From assembly GCA_032358255.1 (NCBI GenBank), contig JAULBX010014092.1, positions 1 through 64,000 of the forward strand: DNA of 64,000 nt, read 5' to 3'. The position numbers and the translations under genes were made by a program. The notes below the pieces were generated by a model, which was given only the letters and a program-made list of their open reading frames with translations, was not told where the DNA came from and did no database searches. Shown in pieces: positions 1 to 11,476 of this stretch (the stretch's first letter is position 1; the number at the start of each line of letters is the position of its first letter). Source of the stretch: Heterotrichella gracilis. Lineage: Eukaryota; Sar; Xanthophyceae; Tribonematales; Xanthonemataceae.

Positions 1-2008
1 GGGGTGGAGGTGGGCAGGGGGGGGCCTGCCCACCCCAGGGGACACATGGACTCCATGATGTGGGGAGGGGGAAAGGGGTTGTACTGGAAACGCTTTTGAG
101 GGTGCATTAGAAGGATTTATCTTGGCGGTGGGGGTTGCTCCAATAGTTGGGGTTTCTCGCGCGTGTTGTGCTGTAGGGCGCACTGCGCTGGGTTTTGGAT
201 GGTTGCGAAGCGCCCCTTAAGCACACAAAGGACATTGCCGCAGCTTGCATTCAAAACCTGTGGCAGCCGTCATACAAACAAACAAACAAAAGGCGTTCCA
301 AGCCGTCATCGGCTTATTGCCCTGTGTGCCCCTACAAAATTTATCAGATCATTGACCACTACATTAAGTGCACGCTGGCAACACCCTACATGCACAATCG
401 TGGAAACACAGTTGGCATCGTAGCGCGGCCGGTCCCATGGCACATTGATATACCCCAGGCTACTAGCTTAGGTTCCTGCAGGGTACTTGCTATTGCCGTT
501 TTTATTCATGATGACTGTGTTTGCTCCCCTTTCCATCATGGGAAACATGATGTCTCCACACCATGTTTTGTGGGTAGTGGCGTTGACTTCCATGCCAGGT
601 ACATATGCACTGACATAAGCTTAAGGTTGACAGCCGGTCCCCATTGGATCGGCTGTGATAAGCATCCTGCAATCAGTCACAGTGAGCGTTGGACACTGAT
701 GTATTGGATATCTCATCAAACATGTTATACTGCGCATCGTTTCCTTCTTGGCACGTCACCTGTCACTGGTGCCACCAAAATTTTTCATCGTGGTGCTCCC
801 GTGTTTTTCCTCCCTCGGCAATGAAAATCATTAAAATTTTGATCTACCATCGAATAAGGATGGTAAATTGATCCATGGATAATGGTTGTTCATTCATATA
901 GGACTTAAGGCGCGCTGTCGCACACTGTCAGAGCATTTAGAGCTAGTACTGTTGAAACTTCAAGCGCGGAGTATGTTTCTACCCTGGGAAATTCCACGTA
1001 ATCATGCAAAATGTAATACATACTACGGCACTGCCTCAGCGGGTCTTAAGAACGCCTCGCTATTCATCAAAGTACACCAGCATCTAGCTGCTGCTGCACG
1101 CTTACCAGGGATGAGTGATACAGATACTAGCAAATTTGTAATTTTAATTCAGCAACAGTTCCCGCTAGTACCGCGGCGGCCTATACCCAAGCTGAGCTTT
1201 GGAAGCAGGCAGTGCGCAGGTGCACCACGTGGTCAATATATTCACAGCTGATTGGCATAAATTACAAGGCTTCTAACTGAGCGCTTAAAATTCAAGTGCT
1301 ACAGCGATATTGCACTTGGTTAAACCATGGCCACCGGTGCATATAATAACTTATTTAATGTCAAAAGACATTTTTTGACCAGATGATCAGATCAAGAGCT
1401 GCTCGCGTGGCCCTCGGGCTGTCAAGGTTCATGTACCATGCTCTCCAATCAACAAATCTTGCAAATGTTGTCACGTGTCCCCATCACCAACATTGCCCCA
1501 TCTAATTCAGGTCCAACCAATGTGCCGTACACCACCCCACATAGGCATAGCAGTGCGCCTCATACCCAGTGCTGCAGGTACTTCCAAGGTTTTGGCCCCC
1601 CATCAATAAAGGAAGGCCTTGGAAAAGACATTCCCGGCACAACATTCCAAGCCAACGATGTGTCTGGCTGAACTACATGGTCCTCCCATACTACACAAAG
1701 AAGGCAGTGTTTTGAGAAAAACAGTGCACCTCAGCTGCAAGTGAATAATGTCTGGCAGAATTCTGCCTCGTGTAGCCCTCGACCAGGCTGGAAGAGCTAT
1801 CCCTGGCAGAACCCTCAACAGCTTCCCCCCCCTCTCCTTTGCCCTCCACTCCACATTCCCCCCTGAAGGGCCTCCCATCTCCATGCAGGGCGGAGGGTGC
1901 ACAGTATAGGGAATAGGGCTTTCTGTAACATCCCCCCAACGTCAGCGCCATGCATTGCTTGCCGGCGCCATGCTAACCCTCCCCTGCCACGCTACGGTTC
2001 AGCCCCTT
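1..2008. other. Intergenic region, no gene recognised
   Basis: This stretch lies downstream of the minus-strand ATP-grasp gene, whose stop codon is at 2009. The first 60 bases are G-rich. Two plus-strand open frames (195-824 and 886-1251) lack recognisable motifs. From about 1800 to 2008 the sequence is C-rich and is probably 3' untranslated sequence of the neighbouring gene. I see no RNA gene or complete mobile element. Confidence 0.5.
195..824 (+). CDS. Open frame of unknown status (209 codons)
   Basis: An uninterrupted 209-codon frame beginning with ATG at 195. The conceptual product has a CPVC motif near residue 43 and scattered Cys and His residues, but I recognise no family, signal peptide or membrane segment. 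No good splice sites join it to the frame at 886-1251. It may be a chance open frame or a fragment of a gene that starts outside the window. Transcript evidence would be needed before treating it as a gene. Confidence 0.15.
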   Translation: MDGCEAPLKHTKDIAAACIQNLWQPSYKQTNKRRSKPSSAYCPVCPYKIYQIIDHYIKCTLATPYMHNRGNTVGIVARPVPWHIDIPQATSLGSCRVLAIAVFIHDDCVCSPFHHGKHDVSTPCFVGSGVDFHARYICTDISLRLTAGPHWIGCDKHPAISHSERWTLMYWISHQTCYTAHRFLLGTSPVTGATKIFHRGAPVFFLPRQ

Positions 2009-5000
2009 TCACTCCGCCTCTGCCTCAGCCTTCGTGGCCACTATCACCATCCGCGTCTGTGCGTCCGCCTCCATCTCCTTCACCAGGTCGATTGCCTTCT
2101 CAATGGTTGAGCATGTGACCATCATCTCCGCCACCCATGTGGGCAGCCCGTCCGCCACGCACACCACCTTCTGGCCTTTCTTCACAAGGGGCGTGGCGTA
2201 GATGACGTCGGGGTGGGAGTGCCAGTGCTGTGGGAGGGGGTTAGGGAGGAGGGCATTAGAAGCGGTTTATAAAGTGCCAGTGGTGCGTGGGATGTATGTG
2301 TGTGTGGTACAGGTCATGAGTGTGCGTGTCTTGCAGGGTGCATTTGGCCCCCTTTCCCTCCGCGTCCCCCCCTCCCCTTACCGCCACTCACATCCAGCCA
2401 GTCTCAAGGTCTTCATGTTGTCCTAAACCCTACACCCTACACCCCACACCCTAAAACCCTACAGCCGCCACTCAAATCCAGCCAGTAATGTCCTTCATGA
2501 ACTCTACACCCCCAAAACCCCCAACTCACATCCAGCCACTCCCTGGTCCTCATGAACCCTAAACCCTACACCCCACACCCCCCAAGCTCACGTCCAGCCA
2601 GTCGGTGTTCTTCATGAACCCCGTCTTCTGCGCGTTGATGCTGAACTCCGCGATGTTCATGAGCGGGCGCGGCGCCACGGGGGGCCGCGAGGGGATGCCC
2701 GCGGTGCACAGCAGCTGCTCCTCAACCAGGTCCACACCCCACACCAGCAGGTTGGTGTTGCGCACGGGGCCGCCCCCCATGCGGCAGTTGACCTCGATGA
2801 GCCGCGCGCCGCGCGAGGTGTACTTGCCCTCCACGTGGAACACGCCCTGCGATCAGATTAAATTGGATCGTGATTCAGGGATCATGCGCGTGTGATTATT
2901 GGTGACCATGGGAGGTGTACTTGCCCTCCACGTGGAACACGCCCTGCGATCGGGTTGGATCGTCAGTGATGATTAGCATGCGATAATTTATTATTATAAG
3001 CTCCTAAATGTCTACCTGTTCTGGGTAACGTTGGTGGCATCAGACAAAATGGCTGTAAGCCAATGAAGTGTAATCTGCAACCTCCACCCTTGCCACACCA
3101 GTACACGAACCCCAATGCAGGACAGTGTTGACTGATAGGGCTCTGAGATTGATCTCTACACCCTGCACCCTTACACCCTACATCCTGCACACACACCCCT
3201 GCACCACTCACGTGCTTGAATGTGAGCAAGCGCACTGCGTTGACCGACAGGTCAACCAAAGCAAACCCTAAACCCTAAACCCCAAACCCTAACCCTTTGA
3301 TATCACACCACTCACGTGCTTGAATGTGAGCGAGCGCACAGCGTTGACCGACAGGTCTATCAGCTCCTGCTGCTGGTGCTTGGGCAGGATGGAGGGGCAG
3401 TTGGAGCCGGTCTCGTTGAAGTAGGGCTCGATGGTGGGCCAGTTGTCGGTGATGGCGCCATACACGGGCTGCGGGGAGGGAGGGAGGAGGGGGGGGCTTT
3501 CAGATGGGATACCTGGAAACTGCCGAGTGCACCGTCGCCAAGGGGTGGGTTGTGTGGTGATGGGTGCGGAGGGAGAGCCCGGAAGTGCATCGCGCTAGGG
3601 CCGGGAAAAAGGGGGGGGGGGTGCAGCCTCAGGCGGTGGCGAGGTCCAGCGCACCCTCAACTGCATCCTGCCCCCACCCACCCACGCACACGACGATGGC
3701 ACTGCCATACGAATCTCACTGGCAAGCTGCCATTTTGGGAGACAGGGTAGGGTTATGAGAGTGGATGGTTCCAGGGGTTTCCCCTTACCTGTCCGTCTGA
3801 GAATATTACGTCCACATCCACCTCCGGCCCATCCAGGTACTCCTCCATGATGATGTCGGTGCGGATCCAGGAGGAGGCGTTGCCCTGCAGGGTAAAGGGG
3901 GGGTCAGCAGGGTGTGTTGAGGAGGGACGGGGTGACGCACAGCTGCATCCATGTCAACGATATGTCATGCCCTGGTGGCGATCTCCATTGGTGAGATGCA
4001 TCCTGGTAATGATGTCCATGTTTCACTCCCCTGCCACCCCCCTGCACCAGACGGCACCCCTCCCGCCACCTTGGGATGCGACAGGTCATGAACCACCCGC
4101 TTGTCATCGCCACACCATCCCTGCCTCCCCACTCCTCCCCCGTCTCAACATATCTCCCCACACACCATTGCTCGCCCCATCCGACCCCCCCACAAACGGC
4201 CCAGCACCCACCTGCCCCTCCCCTCCCTCGTCATCATCCCCCTCCGCCAGCGCCCCCGCCACCACCTTTGCCCGCGACAGGTCGTGCACCACCCGCTTGT
4301 ATGACTGCGCCAGCATGTCAAAGCTGTCCACACGGATCACGCCGATGGAGGCAGCGCCAAAGATGGGCTTGATGACTGCAGGTGGTGGGGATAATGAGGG
4401 TATAAGGCTGGGGATGGGGATGATGCGTTGGTTAGGGGCTGCCCGTCAACAGCTATAATTTGCAAGTTCCAAACCAAGTAATCATATTTCTTCGTACTTT
4501 ATTGTATTATCTAGACTACATGAATATATACGTGAGCAAAAGTATATCCAAGCAGCTCAGCTGCACATCAAAGAGCCATGATATCTACTTAATTTCAAGA
4601 GACTTCCCAGCGCCGCACCTGCGGGGAAGCCCACCGTGGCCGCGGCCTCCTCCAACTGCTCAGCCGCAGTGATGAGGTAGTTCTTGGGCGTGGGCAGGCC
4701 TGCGGCCGCCATGACCCTGCGCGTGGCGTGCTTGTCGCGCGCGTTGTCCACCGCCTCGGGGGAGTTGCCCGGCAGGCCAAACTTCTCGGCCAGGCGCGCA
4801 ACCAGGGGCTGCGCCATCTCGCAGAAGGACAGCACGCCATCCAGCTCGCCCACCTCCTGGATAATGCAGGTGGCGTGGGTGGTGAGTGAGTGGGAGGGAG
4901 GTAGTGTGTGTGTGGGGTGCACGGCCACGATAGGGTTGCCTGGCAGGCCAAGTTTCTCGGCCAGCCGTGCCACCGGTAAGTAAAACCTAAACCCTAAGCG

Positions 5001-6886
5001 GCTGGGGCAATCTAGCAGAGGGACAGCACCCCATTCAGCTCGTCAACCTCCGGCAGGATGCTGGGGTAGTGGGTGGGTGGTGGGTGCACAAGTGGGTGTG
5101 TGGAGGTCTTATGAAGAATGCCAAAACCCTAGAGCAGGGTTTGCCCAAGGTGCGCGCACCTTCTTCACGCTGTTCAGCACCTCGCAGCAGTGCTCAAACA
5201 CCGCCTCGGCGTCGGAGAAGTCCACCGCGTACACCTTCTCCACCACCCCCTCGCCAACCAGCGCCTGACTCCAGCTGTCGGGCCCATCGATGATCACGCT
5301 CTTCACCCCCAGCTCCTTGGCCTTCTCAAACACAAAGCGCTTGCCAGAGTAGCCGGCGGTGACAAAGACCAGGACCGCGCCCCGCAGCACGTGGCGCCGC
5401 AGCCGCTTGCCGTCCATGGACCGGTTGGACACGCGGTCCTGCGCGTGGGGAGGGGGGTGTTAGGTTTTGCGGTTTTCTCTGGGGGTTTTGAGGTTTTGAG
5501 GAGGTTTTGAAGTAGCCGGCGGTGACAAAGTCCAGGACTGCGCCCCGCAGCATGTGGCACCGCAGCTGTCCGTGCTGTGGTTGGACACTCGATCATGCGG
5601 AGGGCGGGTGATGTTGGAAAGAATTTAGGGTTTGGGGCAAGGTGATGAAAGACTGGGCTGAACCATTCTGCATAGGGTGTAGGGGTGTGTGGCTTACCGA
5701 CGGGATGGAGCTGAGCAGGTTGAGGGTGGGCGACAGGGGCGTGCTCTGATAGATCTTTTCCCGCTCATCGGTACTGAGCGCCTTGGGGAGGGATCCCAAC
5801 ACCTGCTGCGAGATGTAGCTGCCGCCATGGCTGCCCACGGAGAAACCCTTGGCGCCCAGGGACCCCACAGACGACACCCTAAAGCCCGCCTCCTGCAGCA
5901 AGGTTTGGACATATGGACAGGGTGCTACAGGTTGAGTGCAGCAGGGTTTGATACATGGATGGGATTCTACAGGTTGAATGGAGCGGGAAAGCTTCAGGGT
6001 AGGAGGCTAGGATGGCGAAAGCGGAACAGGGGAGCCAACAGGTTGATTGTGGCGGCTAGGAGGATAGGACGGGGCAGGAGGGAGCAGGGAGCCACCTGAT
6101 GACACCCTACAGCCTGCCTCCTGTGGCATACACCACCTTGTTGAAACGTGTACCTGGCATATGCTAGGTTGGATGCAAAGTAGATAGGTGAGACTTGTTG
6201 CTACAGGTTGGACGGAGTACCACTGATAAAACCCTAAAGTGTGTCCCCTCAGCATACCGCAACAGGGGCATCTAGGGCTGTGGATGCAGCAAGTGCAGAT
6301 GGCTTGGTAGTGCAGGTTGGGTGAATGGAAGGGCAAGGAAGGCAAGGGAGCTTACCATGGAGGAAGGCACCCGCTCCTCTCCACCCCGCCTCTTGAAGGG
6401 GTGTAGCTGGTAGTCCGCCTGCATGCCATCACGCAGTCCCGTTAGTCAAACGACACCACCACCTTGTGCACCATGCATCCCGCACGACTAGGGTAACGCC
6501 AGATCCCGGATCATCCCACTAGGTCCTTCCCAGTCCTCCCATATACAGGCACCGGTTTGCAGCCTAGAACTTGAAACTTGTTGGTTATGCCAGGTTGGGG
6601 AAGCAAGGGATTTGTGTGAAAGGCGACCAGCTGATCCATCCCTTCGATCTACTCGTACCGCTGGCTCCCCATTGGCTAGAAACACCTCCCGATGCACGCT
6701 GGACGCCAACGCCTGCTGGCGCAGGCTGGAAGAGTCGAACTCCTCTGCCAGCGCAGCATCCTCCTTTGCTGTCGCCTTTTTGTTATCCAGGCATGGGAAG
6801 CTAAACGAGGTGTCTGAGGTCACTGGCTTGGGCTCCACCGGTGGGGCGGGCTTGCCAGACAGCGCTGCCGTTAGTGCCGACCTCAT
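2009..6886 (-). CDS. ATP-grasp ligase, carnosine synthase-like
   Basis: ATP-grasp enzymes join a carboxylate to an amine through an acyl-phosphate; the nearest relatives I recognise are carnosine synthase-type dipeptide ligases. Ten exons on the minus strand all join in frame: 6886-6659, 6418-6356, 5892-5698, 5438-5160, 4856-4619, 4375-4212, 3884-3789, 3468-3316, 2846-2592, 2227-2009, giving 629 residues. The start is the ATG of MRSALTAAL; an upstream in-frame ATG at 6955 is possible. The exon at 5438 carries the pre-ATP-grasp fold (LVFVTAGYSGKRF). The exon at 4856 has the lid region (DKHATRRVMAAAGLPTPKNY). The exon at 2846 has the metal-binding end of the ATP-grasp (RLIEVNCRMGGGPVR, then NLLVWGVDLVEE). 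The true substrate cannot be read from sequence. Introns hold many copies of their own exon edges. It is divergent from RRP7 across 610 bases. Confidence 0.85.
2391..2556 (-). repeat. Three tail copies of the 2592-2846 exon inside its intron
   Basis: Around 2391-2420, 2470-2502 and 2524-2556 the intron holds degenerate copies of the 3' end of the upstream exon (plus-strand core ATCCAGCCA then TTCATGAAC). Two copies keep a GTGAGT-like donor. They are spaced by telomere-like CCCTACACCC/CCCTAAA text. Confidence 0.8.
2911..2951 (-). repeat. Head copy of the 2592-2846 exon in the preceding intron
   Basis: A 41-base near-identical copy of 2811-2851, which is the start of the exon with its acceptor. 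It lies about 100 bases upstream (minus sense) of the true exon. The copy retains the acceptor CAG but runs into unrelated intron text. Confidence 0.9.
3202..3252 (-). repeat. Tail copy of the 3316-3468 exon with donor
   Basis: This segment repeats the exon end at 3308-3358, including the GTGAGTGG donor, with few mismatches. It would encode VDLSVNAVRLLTFKH against the parent IDLSVNAVRSLTFKH. A run of CCCTAAA-type repeats separates the two copies. Confidence 0.9.
3263..3297. repeat. Interstitial plant-type telomere repeat in an intron
   Basis: About five CCCTAAA-type units in a row, with small variants, between a duplicated exon tail and its parent. The units match the Arabidopsis-type telomere repeat used by many green algae. 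Confidence 0.9.
4925..5062 (-). repeat. Copies of the 4619-4856 exon in the preceding intron
   Basis: The intron holds one copy of an internal exon piece (LAEKLGLPGNP against parent LAEKFGLPGNS, 4925-4975). A second segment near 5020-5062 copies the exon head and acceptor (parent EVGELDGVLSFCE). Both are degraded and lack a donor. Confidence 0.8.
5507..5590 (-). repeat. Partial copy of the 5160-5438 exon
   Basis: The frame LRGAVLDFVTAGYF here repeats LRGAVLVFVTAGYS of the exon. The copy sits just upstream (minus sense) of the true exon and is degraded at both ends. A further head copy of the 5698-5892 exon (EAGCRVSSGGS against EAGFRVSSVGS) lies near 6095-6135. Confidence 0.8.
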
Positions 6887-7496
6887 CGCAACGAATTTAG
6901 GGAAGGAAACGCAGTCACGGGAGGGGTAACGAGGGCAAAGCTCCTGGCTGTGCAACTTGGCGTGAGATCAATGTGCAGTCTCGTACAACAGAGTCTAGAT
7001 ATCGAGGCGGGAGTGCCGGTATGTAGCGGAGAATACTTCCAACGTGCTCTGCAGGACGAGCACTCTACTTTTGCACGTTTAGGAAATAAATCTCTGCAGA
7101 AAAGGCACCTCCGCCTCGTTGAGCCAAAGCGTTTTGCAGCTCAGGCCTCGGCTCCTCCCTCGCACGTGACCCCACTCTAGGGTCCCGTGCTAGCCGCCCT
7201 AGCTGCCAAAACCTTGGTAGAGCAGCACGTTTTGAAGGCACGTTTGCACCTTGCTGCCACTGTTTGGTGTGAGCTTTCTTGCCAGCTTTGCCAACGCGTT
7301 GTAGACCGGCGCTTGCCTCGATAAAACCCTTGCCCACAACCGCGCATGTAATGGTGGCCATGCATGCATAGTGACAGCCCACCAAGCGTTCGAGCTGCCT
7401 TCTCTACAGTCTACAGCCCAATTCAATACCTACGTTTGCAAGAGTGGCTCCTGCCGTCGTGGTTGAGTAAGATCGGAAAAGAATAGTACGGTAGCT
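6887..7496. promoter_or_regulatory. Divergent promoter region, ATP-grasp gene and RRP7
   Basis: A 610-base gap between two start codons facing away from each other (6886 minus, 7497 plus) must hold the promoters and 5' leaders of both genes. I see no clear TATA box or recurring operator. The assignment rests on position only. Confidence 0.6.
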
Positions 7497-10460
7497 ATGG
7501 TGCGGCCAGCCGCTCCTATTGATAATGGCCAGCCAAGCACCAGCACCGATGGCAAGCCCGCATCCACCCCACAGAACTACAGAACCCTCCGCGTTCGGCT
7601 CCCCGGCTGTCCCGTGTACACCAAACCGCTGTTCATCAAGCCGCACACGCAAGGGGACGACAGGTTCCCCACTGAGCGGACACTGTTCGTGGCGGGTATC
7701 CCTCCCGGGGTGGTAGAACAGCAGCTGGTGGAGGCCTTCAGCAGATACGGGGAGGTGGAGAAAGCTGCGCTGCACACAAGCGGGGTGCGGCGTGACACAC
7801 ACACAAACACCTATATGCATGCATATGTGCCAGGAAGGGTAATCTCTAGGGTTTTAGGGTTATTGGAGTGACGCACACTATGGCGCCACTTCTGTAGCTG
7901 GTGTCAATAGTGTGGCACAGCATCGTTGGGTACAGTCCGTTCCATATGCATATGGGCCAGAGGAGGGTAATCCCTAGGGTTTTAGGGTTATTGGAGCGAC
8001 ACACGATGGCGCCACTTCTGTACTGGTGTCTATAGGGTAGGACATCGTGGTTGGCAGACATCAATTCCTATGTGACTACCCGGTAGGAAGTCATCTGTGC
8101 TCATGCGTGGTGCAATCGTCCACAAACCCTATGGTTCCGCCACGCTCACAGTTCAGGAAATCCTGTGTAACCAATGCAGCCCATGGGTCCCTGTAGGTGT
8201 GGGGCATGGTGCTGTTTGAGTCCGAGCTCAGCCAAACCCTACATCCAGAACCCTAATGCCCTAACCCTACACCCATATCAGCTGTACCTGCAAGCTTGTG
8301 GCACGTTGCTGTTTCAAGCTGACCTGATTTAAAACCCTAAAACCCTAACCATCCCCACGCGTTCCTGCAGGTGTGTGGCATGGTGCTCTTTGAGTCGGAG
8401 CTGAGCCAAGCCCAGGCCCTGGATGCCTGCTCCACCCCGTCAGTGGCGACCTCAATCCCGCAACGGGATGCTCCCGCAACTGGGCTGAAAGGTAGGGGTT
8501 TGCACAGCAGTTGCGTATTTGGGATGTTTGCAAATCAGGAGAACAAGGGCAGCCCATTAACCACATGACGGTGGAACCCAGGGTAGGAATGTAGAGATAC
8601 TCTTATTGACACTACACTTATTGACATCTCATAGCATGGGAGCTGTTCAGGGTGGCCCGTTTGCGTTGTCATGGCATTGGGCGTGGTGTGGTGTGGCATG
8701 GCAGGATTTTGACCATGTGGGTTCGCATGGTGGCAACCTCCTCTGCCTGTTTCTGGCAAAACATTACAATTTCAGGGAGGCATGCAACAGCAGCTGGCAC
8801 CTCACACCACACGCCTGTGCAAACCAAACCGACACGACCCGCGGCATCCACCCCCGCACTCCTACTCTACCTCGCTGCGCCCCCACTGTGCCTGCGCGGT
8901 TTTACTCTGAGTGCCACACCAACTGGACTGTTATGGCTTGCTGTGAACACACACATGATCAGCAAGTTACCGCGGCCCACACATGCCCTCCCCCTCATCC
9001 ACAATGCTAGGTCCACCTTGGTTACATGCACTCCGGCAGTGCAGCCAGATCAGCAGTCAGCCATGCCATTAGTCGCCTGACCTCCTCTCTTGTCTGACCT
9101 GTACCACCCACCTGCCGTGCAGCCTGGATAGCGGAGCACAAAGCCAAGCGGCCGGGCAACCAGCAGCTGCAAAAAGAGGTGCGCAACCCTAATATTTAAA
9201 CTGTAAACCCTAAACAACAGCTCCAGGGGGAGGTGCGCCACCCGACTGCACAAGGGGACCTGTTTGGTTGTGGTCGCACACCACCAAACGTCTCGGGCTT
9301 GGGCCAATTGCATTTGCCAGCAATGCAACCACTGCACACTGTGTGTGCATCCGTAACCCCTGTGTGCTTGAATCTTACCCACATCCCCTATCCTGTCACC
9401 CCTTGCACCTCCACAAGTGGATGTAGGGTTTTGGGTTCACAGGCGCATACCCTGTTCCCCCCTGTGTTTCGCTCATGTCCCAGACTCTCCCCTTGCAGCT
9501 TGACCAGTGGATGGCTGCCTACGAGGAAGAGGCGGAGAGGAAGCGCCAGGAGGCGCTTGCTGGGGCTGAGGAGGAGGGGTGGACGGTGGTGGGCAGACAC
9601 AAGGTGGGTGGGGGAATGGTGGTGTGTGGGGGGGAGGGGGGCTGATGGGGAGGATTGGAGGGTGGAGGGGGTTGCTATCGAGAGGGGAGGAGATGGGGTG
9701 GGCGGAATTGGGATGGTAAGGAATGATGTGGTGGCGGTGGCGGGGGGTTGAGGACTTTAGGCGAATGGTGGGCAAGGGCATATTGTGTGGGGTGTGGGGT
9801 GTGTGGGGTGGTTTGGGGGGATGCACTGCCTCCCATCTTGGCAAGTGGGTGAGCAAGAAACCAGTACGGCGCTACATGGTGAACCCTATACCCTCTATTA
9901 TAAACCCTAAAACCCTGAACCACCCACACTGCAGGGCCGCAAGAGCAATGTGTCCAGCGATGGCACAACCACGGTGAAGGGTATTGCCAGCAGCGCTGCC
10001 GAGGCGCAGGCCAAGCGCAAGACCCCCATGGTGGCGCAGGACTTCTACCGATTCCAAAAGAAGGACAGGGCGCGGGGAGGTGAGGGTGCATGCATGTTGG
10101 TCAGTCAGTCACATGCGTTCCAAGAAGTCAAGGGATGCGCAGCCTGCTTGGTGCGGTATGCATTACGCCAGCCCAGTTCTGGCACTGCTAATCCCTTGTT
10201 GAGTGATCTGCAATATGAGTCTCCTCCCATTGGGGACGTGAATCAAATTTGGGATTCGAATTGGTACCATTCTCTGCTGCCCCCATGAGCCTACTCTACA
10301 CCCTAAACCCTTGTGGCGACCTCCCTTCTACCCTAAACCTACACCCTTGTGATGACCTCCCTCCTTCTCCGCAGACCTGCTTGCCCTGCGCGAGCAGTTT
10401 GAGGAGGACAAGAAGAAGATCGCCGCGCTCAAGGCAAGCAGGAGGTTCAAACCCTACTGA
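7497..10460 (+). CDS. RRP7: Ribosomal RNA-processing protein 7 (RRP7)
   Basis: RRP7 is a nucleolar factor needed for small-subunit (18S) rRNA processing. Six exons join in frame to 266 residues: 7497-7784, 8371-8491, 9123-9178, 9499-9603, 9935-10079, 10375-10460. The first exon has an RRM-like start (ERTLFVAGIPPGVVEQQLVE, about residues 61-80). The fourth has the acidic EEGWTVVGRHK segment typical of the family. The last two give the hallmark C-terminal domain, DFYRFQKKDRARG then LREQFEEDKKKIAALKASRR and FKPY-stop. Length matches the usual 250-300 residues. The start is the only ATG before the conserved block. The second exon has a degraded upstream copy at 8187-8240, and the last exon is echoed after the stop. 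Confidence 0.92.
8187..8240 (+). repeat. Head copy of the second RRP7 exon
   Basis: The text around GGCATGGTGCTGTTTGAGTC repeats the parent exon start at 8371-8410 (CGMVLFESELSQ), including an upstream AG. A third, weaker copy lies near 8290-8320. Both sit in the intron before the true exon. Confidence 0.85.
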
Positions 10461-11476
10461 GGGTCGGCAGTCTGCCGGGCAGAGGCAAAACCCTTGCTGA
10501 GGGTCTGGGGTTCTTGTCTGAGGAGACAAGAGGAAGATTGCGGCGCTCAAGTCCAGCAGGAGGTTCAAAACCCTATTGAGGGTCGGCAAGGATAATCAGG
10601 AGGCACAAATCCTGCTGAGAATTAGCAGGGACAAGCAGGACTCCAAACCTCCGAGGTTTGGACATGCGAGCTGGTGAGGCCGGTGTGTTACAGTTGGGAG
10701 GCATTTAGCGGTGGCGAGTGGTTTACAGTCAGGAGGCGATCAGCAGCCTTGTGCTCAATGAAGATTTGGAACATGCAAGCAAGATTCTATGCCAGCAAGA
10801 TTCTATTATACCTCTGCGGCCTTGGTACTCCCCAATAGTGCGGCATGCACACCTCCATTATAATAACATTACCGGCAGAGGATGGCCATCCATAATGATT
10901 GTCAATGAGGTGGTGTGCAATGATTGTCAATGAGGTGGTGTGCACTGGTGAGCGACTGGTTCGTAATCGCTGCCTATGCCTCGACATGCTGAGCGTTACG
11001 GATGACAAGCGCAGCAAGCTTCACAAGGTCGCTAGCCAACCATGTAACTCCGCAATCCCTGGGCAAAGGCCGCGGTTACAAACCAGCTCTCACCAGTACA
11101 CACCTCAGTAGACAGATCCAGCATGTGCGACTGTGTCACTGGGATCATCTTACCCTATGCAAGGGTCTACTGTAACATAGTTTTAGGGTCAAGACACCAA
11201 AAAAAAATTTGCTTAGGGTCAAGAGACACACACACACCAAAAAAAAAATGTACAAAGGTGTACAAGAGTAGTGAAGGCCTGCGTTGAAATACACTGCTCA
11301 TGAGATACCCTAGACAAGGGTCCGCTGCAGGTGCCATAATGCCTGCGCAAGAAGCGCTGTCCAGACACACGCGATACCCTACTCAAGGGTCCACAGCCTT
11401 CCCAAGACTAGGGTCCAACGGCAGTGGCCCAACTGATGCTCACGACCAAACCCCTAGACAAGGGTCCAGGCGGTTT
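10461..11476. other. RRP7 3' region with terminal-exon echoes; convergent gap
   Basis: Just after the RRP7 stop, 10517-10581 repeats the last coding bases (AAGATTGCGGCGCTCAAG, then AGGAGGTTCAAAACCCTA), and 10590-10640 holds a more decayed copy. The remainder to 11476 lies between converging genes. It contains several ACCCT-N5-AGGGT interrupted palindromes (for example 11307-11321) and two short A-runs near 11200-11250. I see no gene. Confidence 0.75.
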
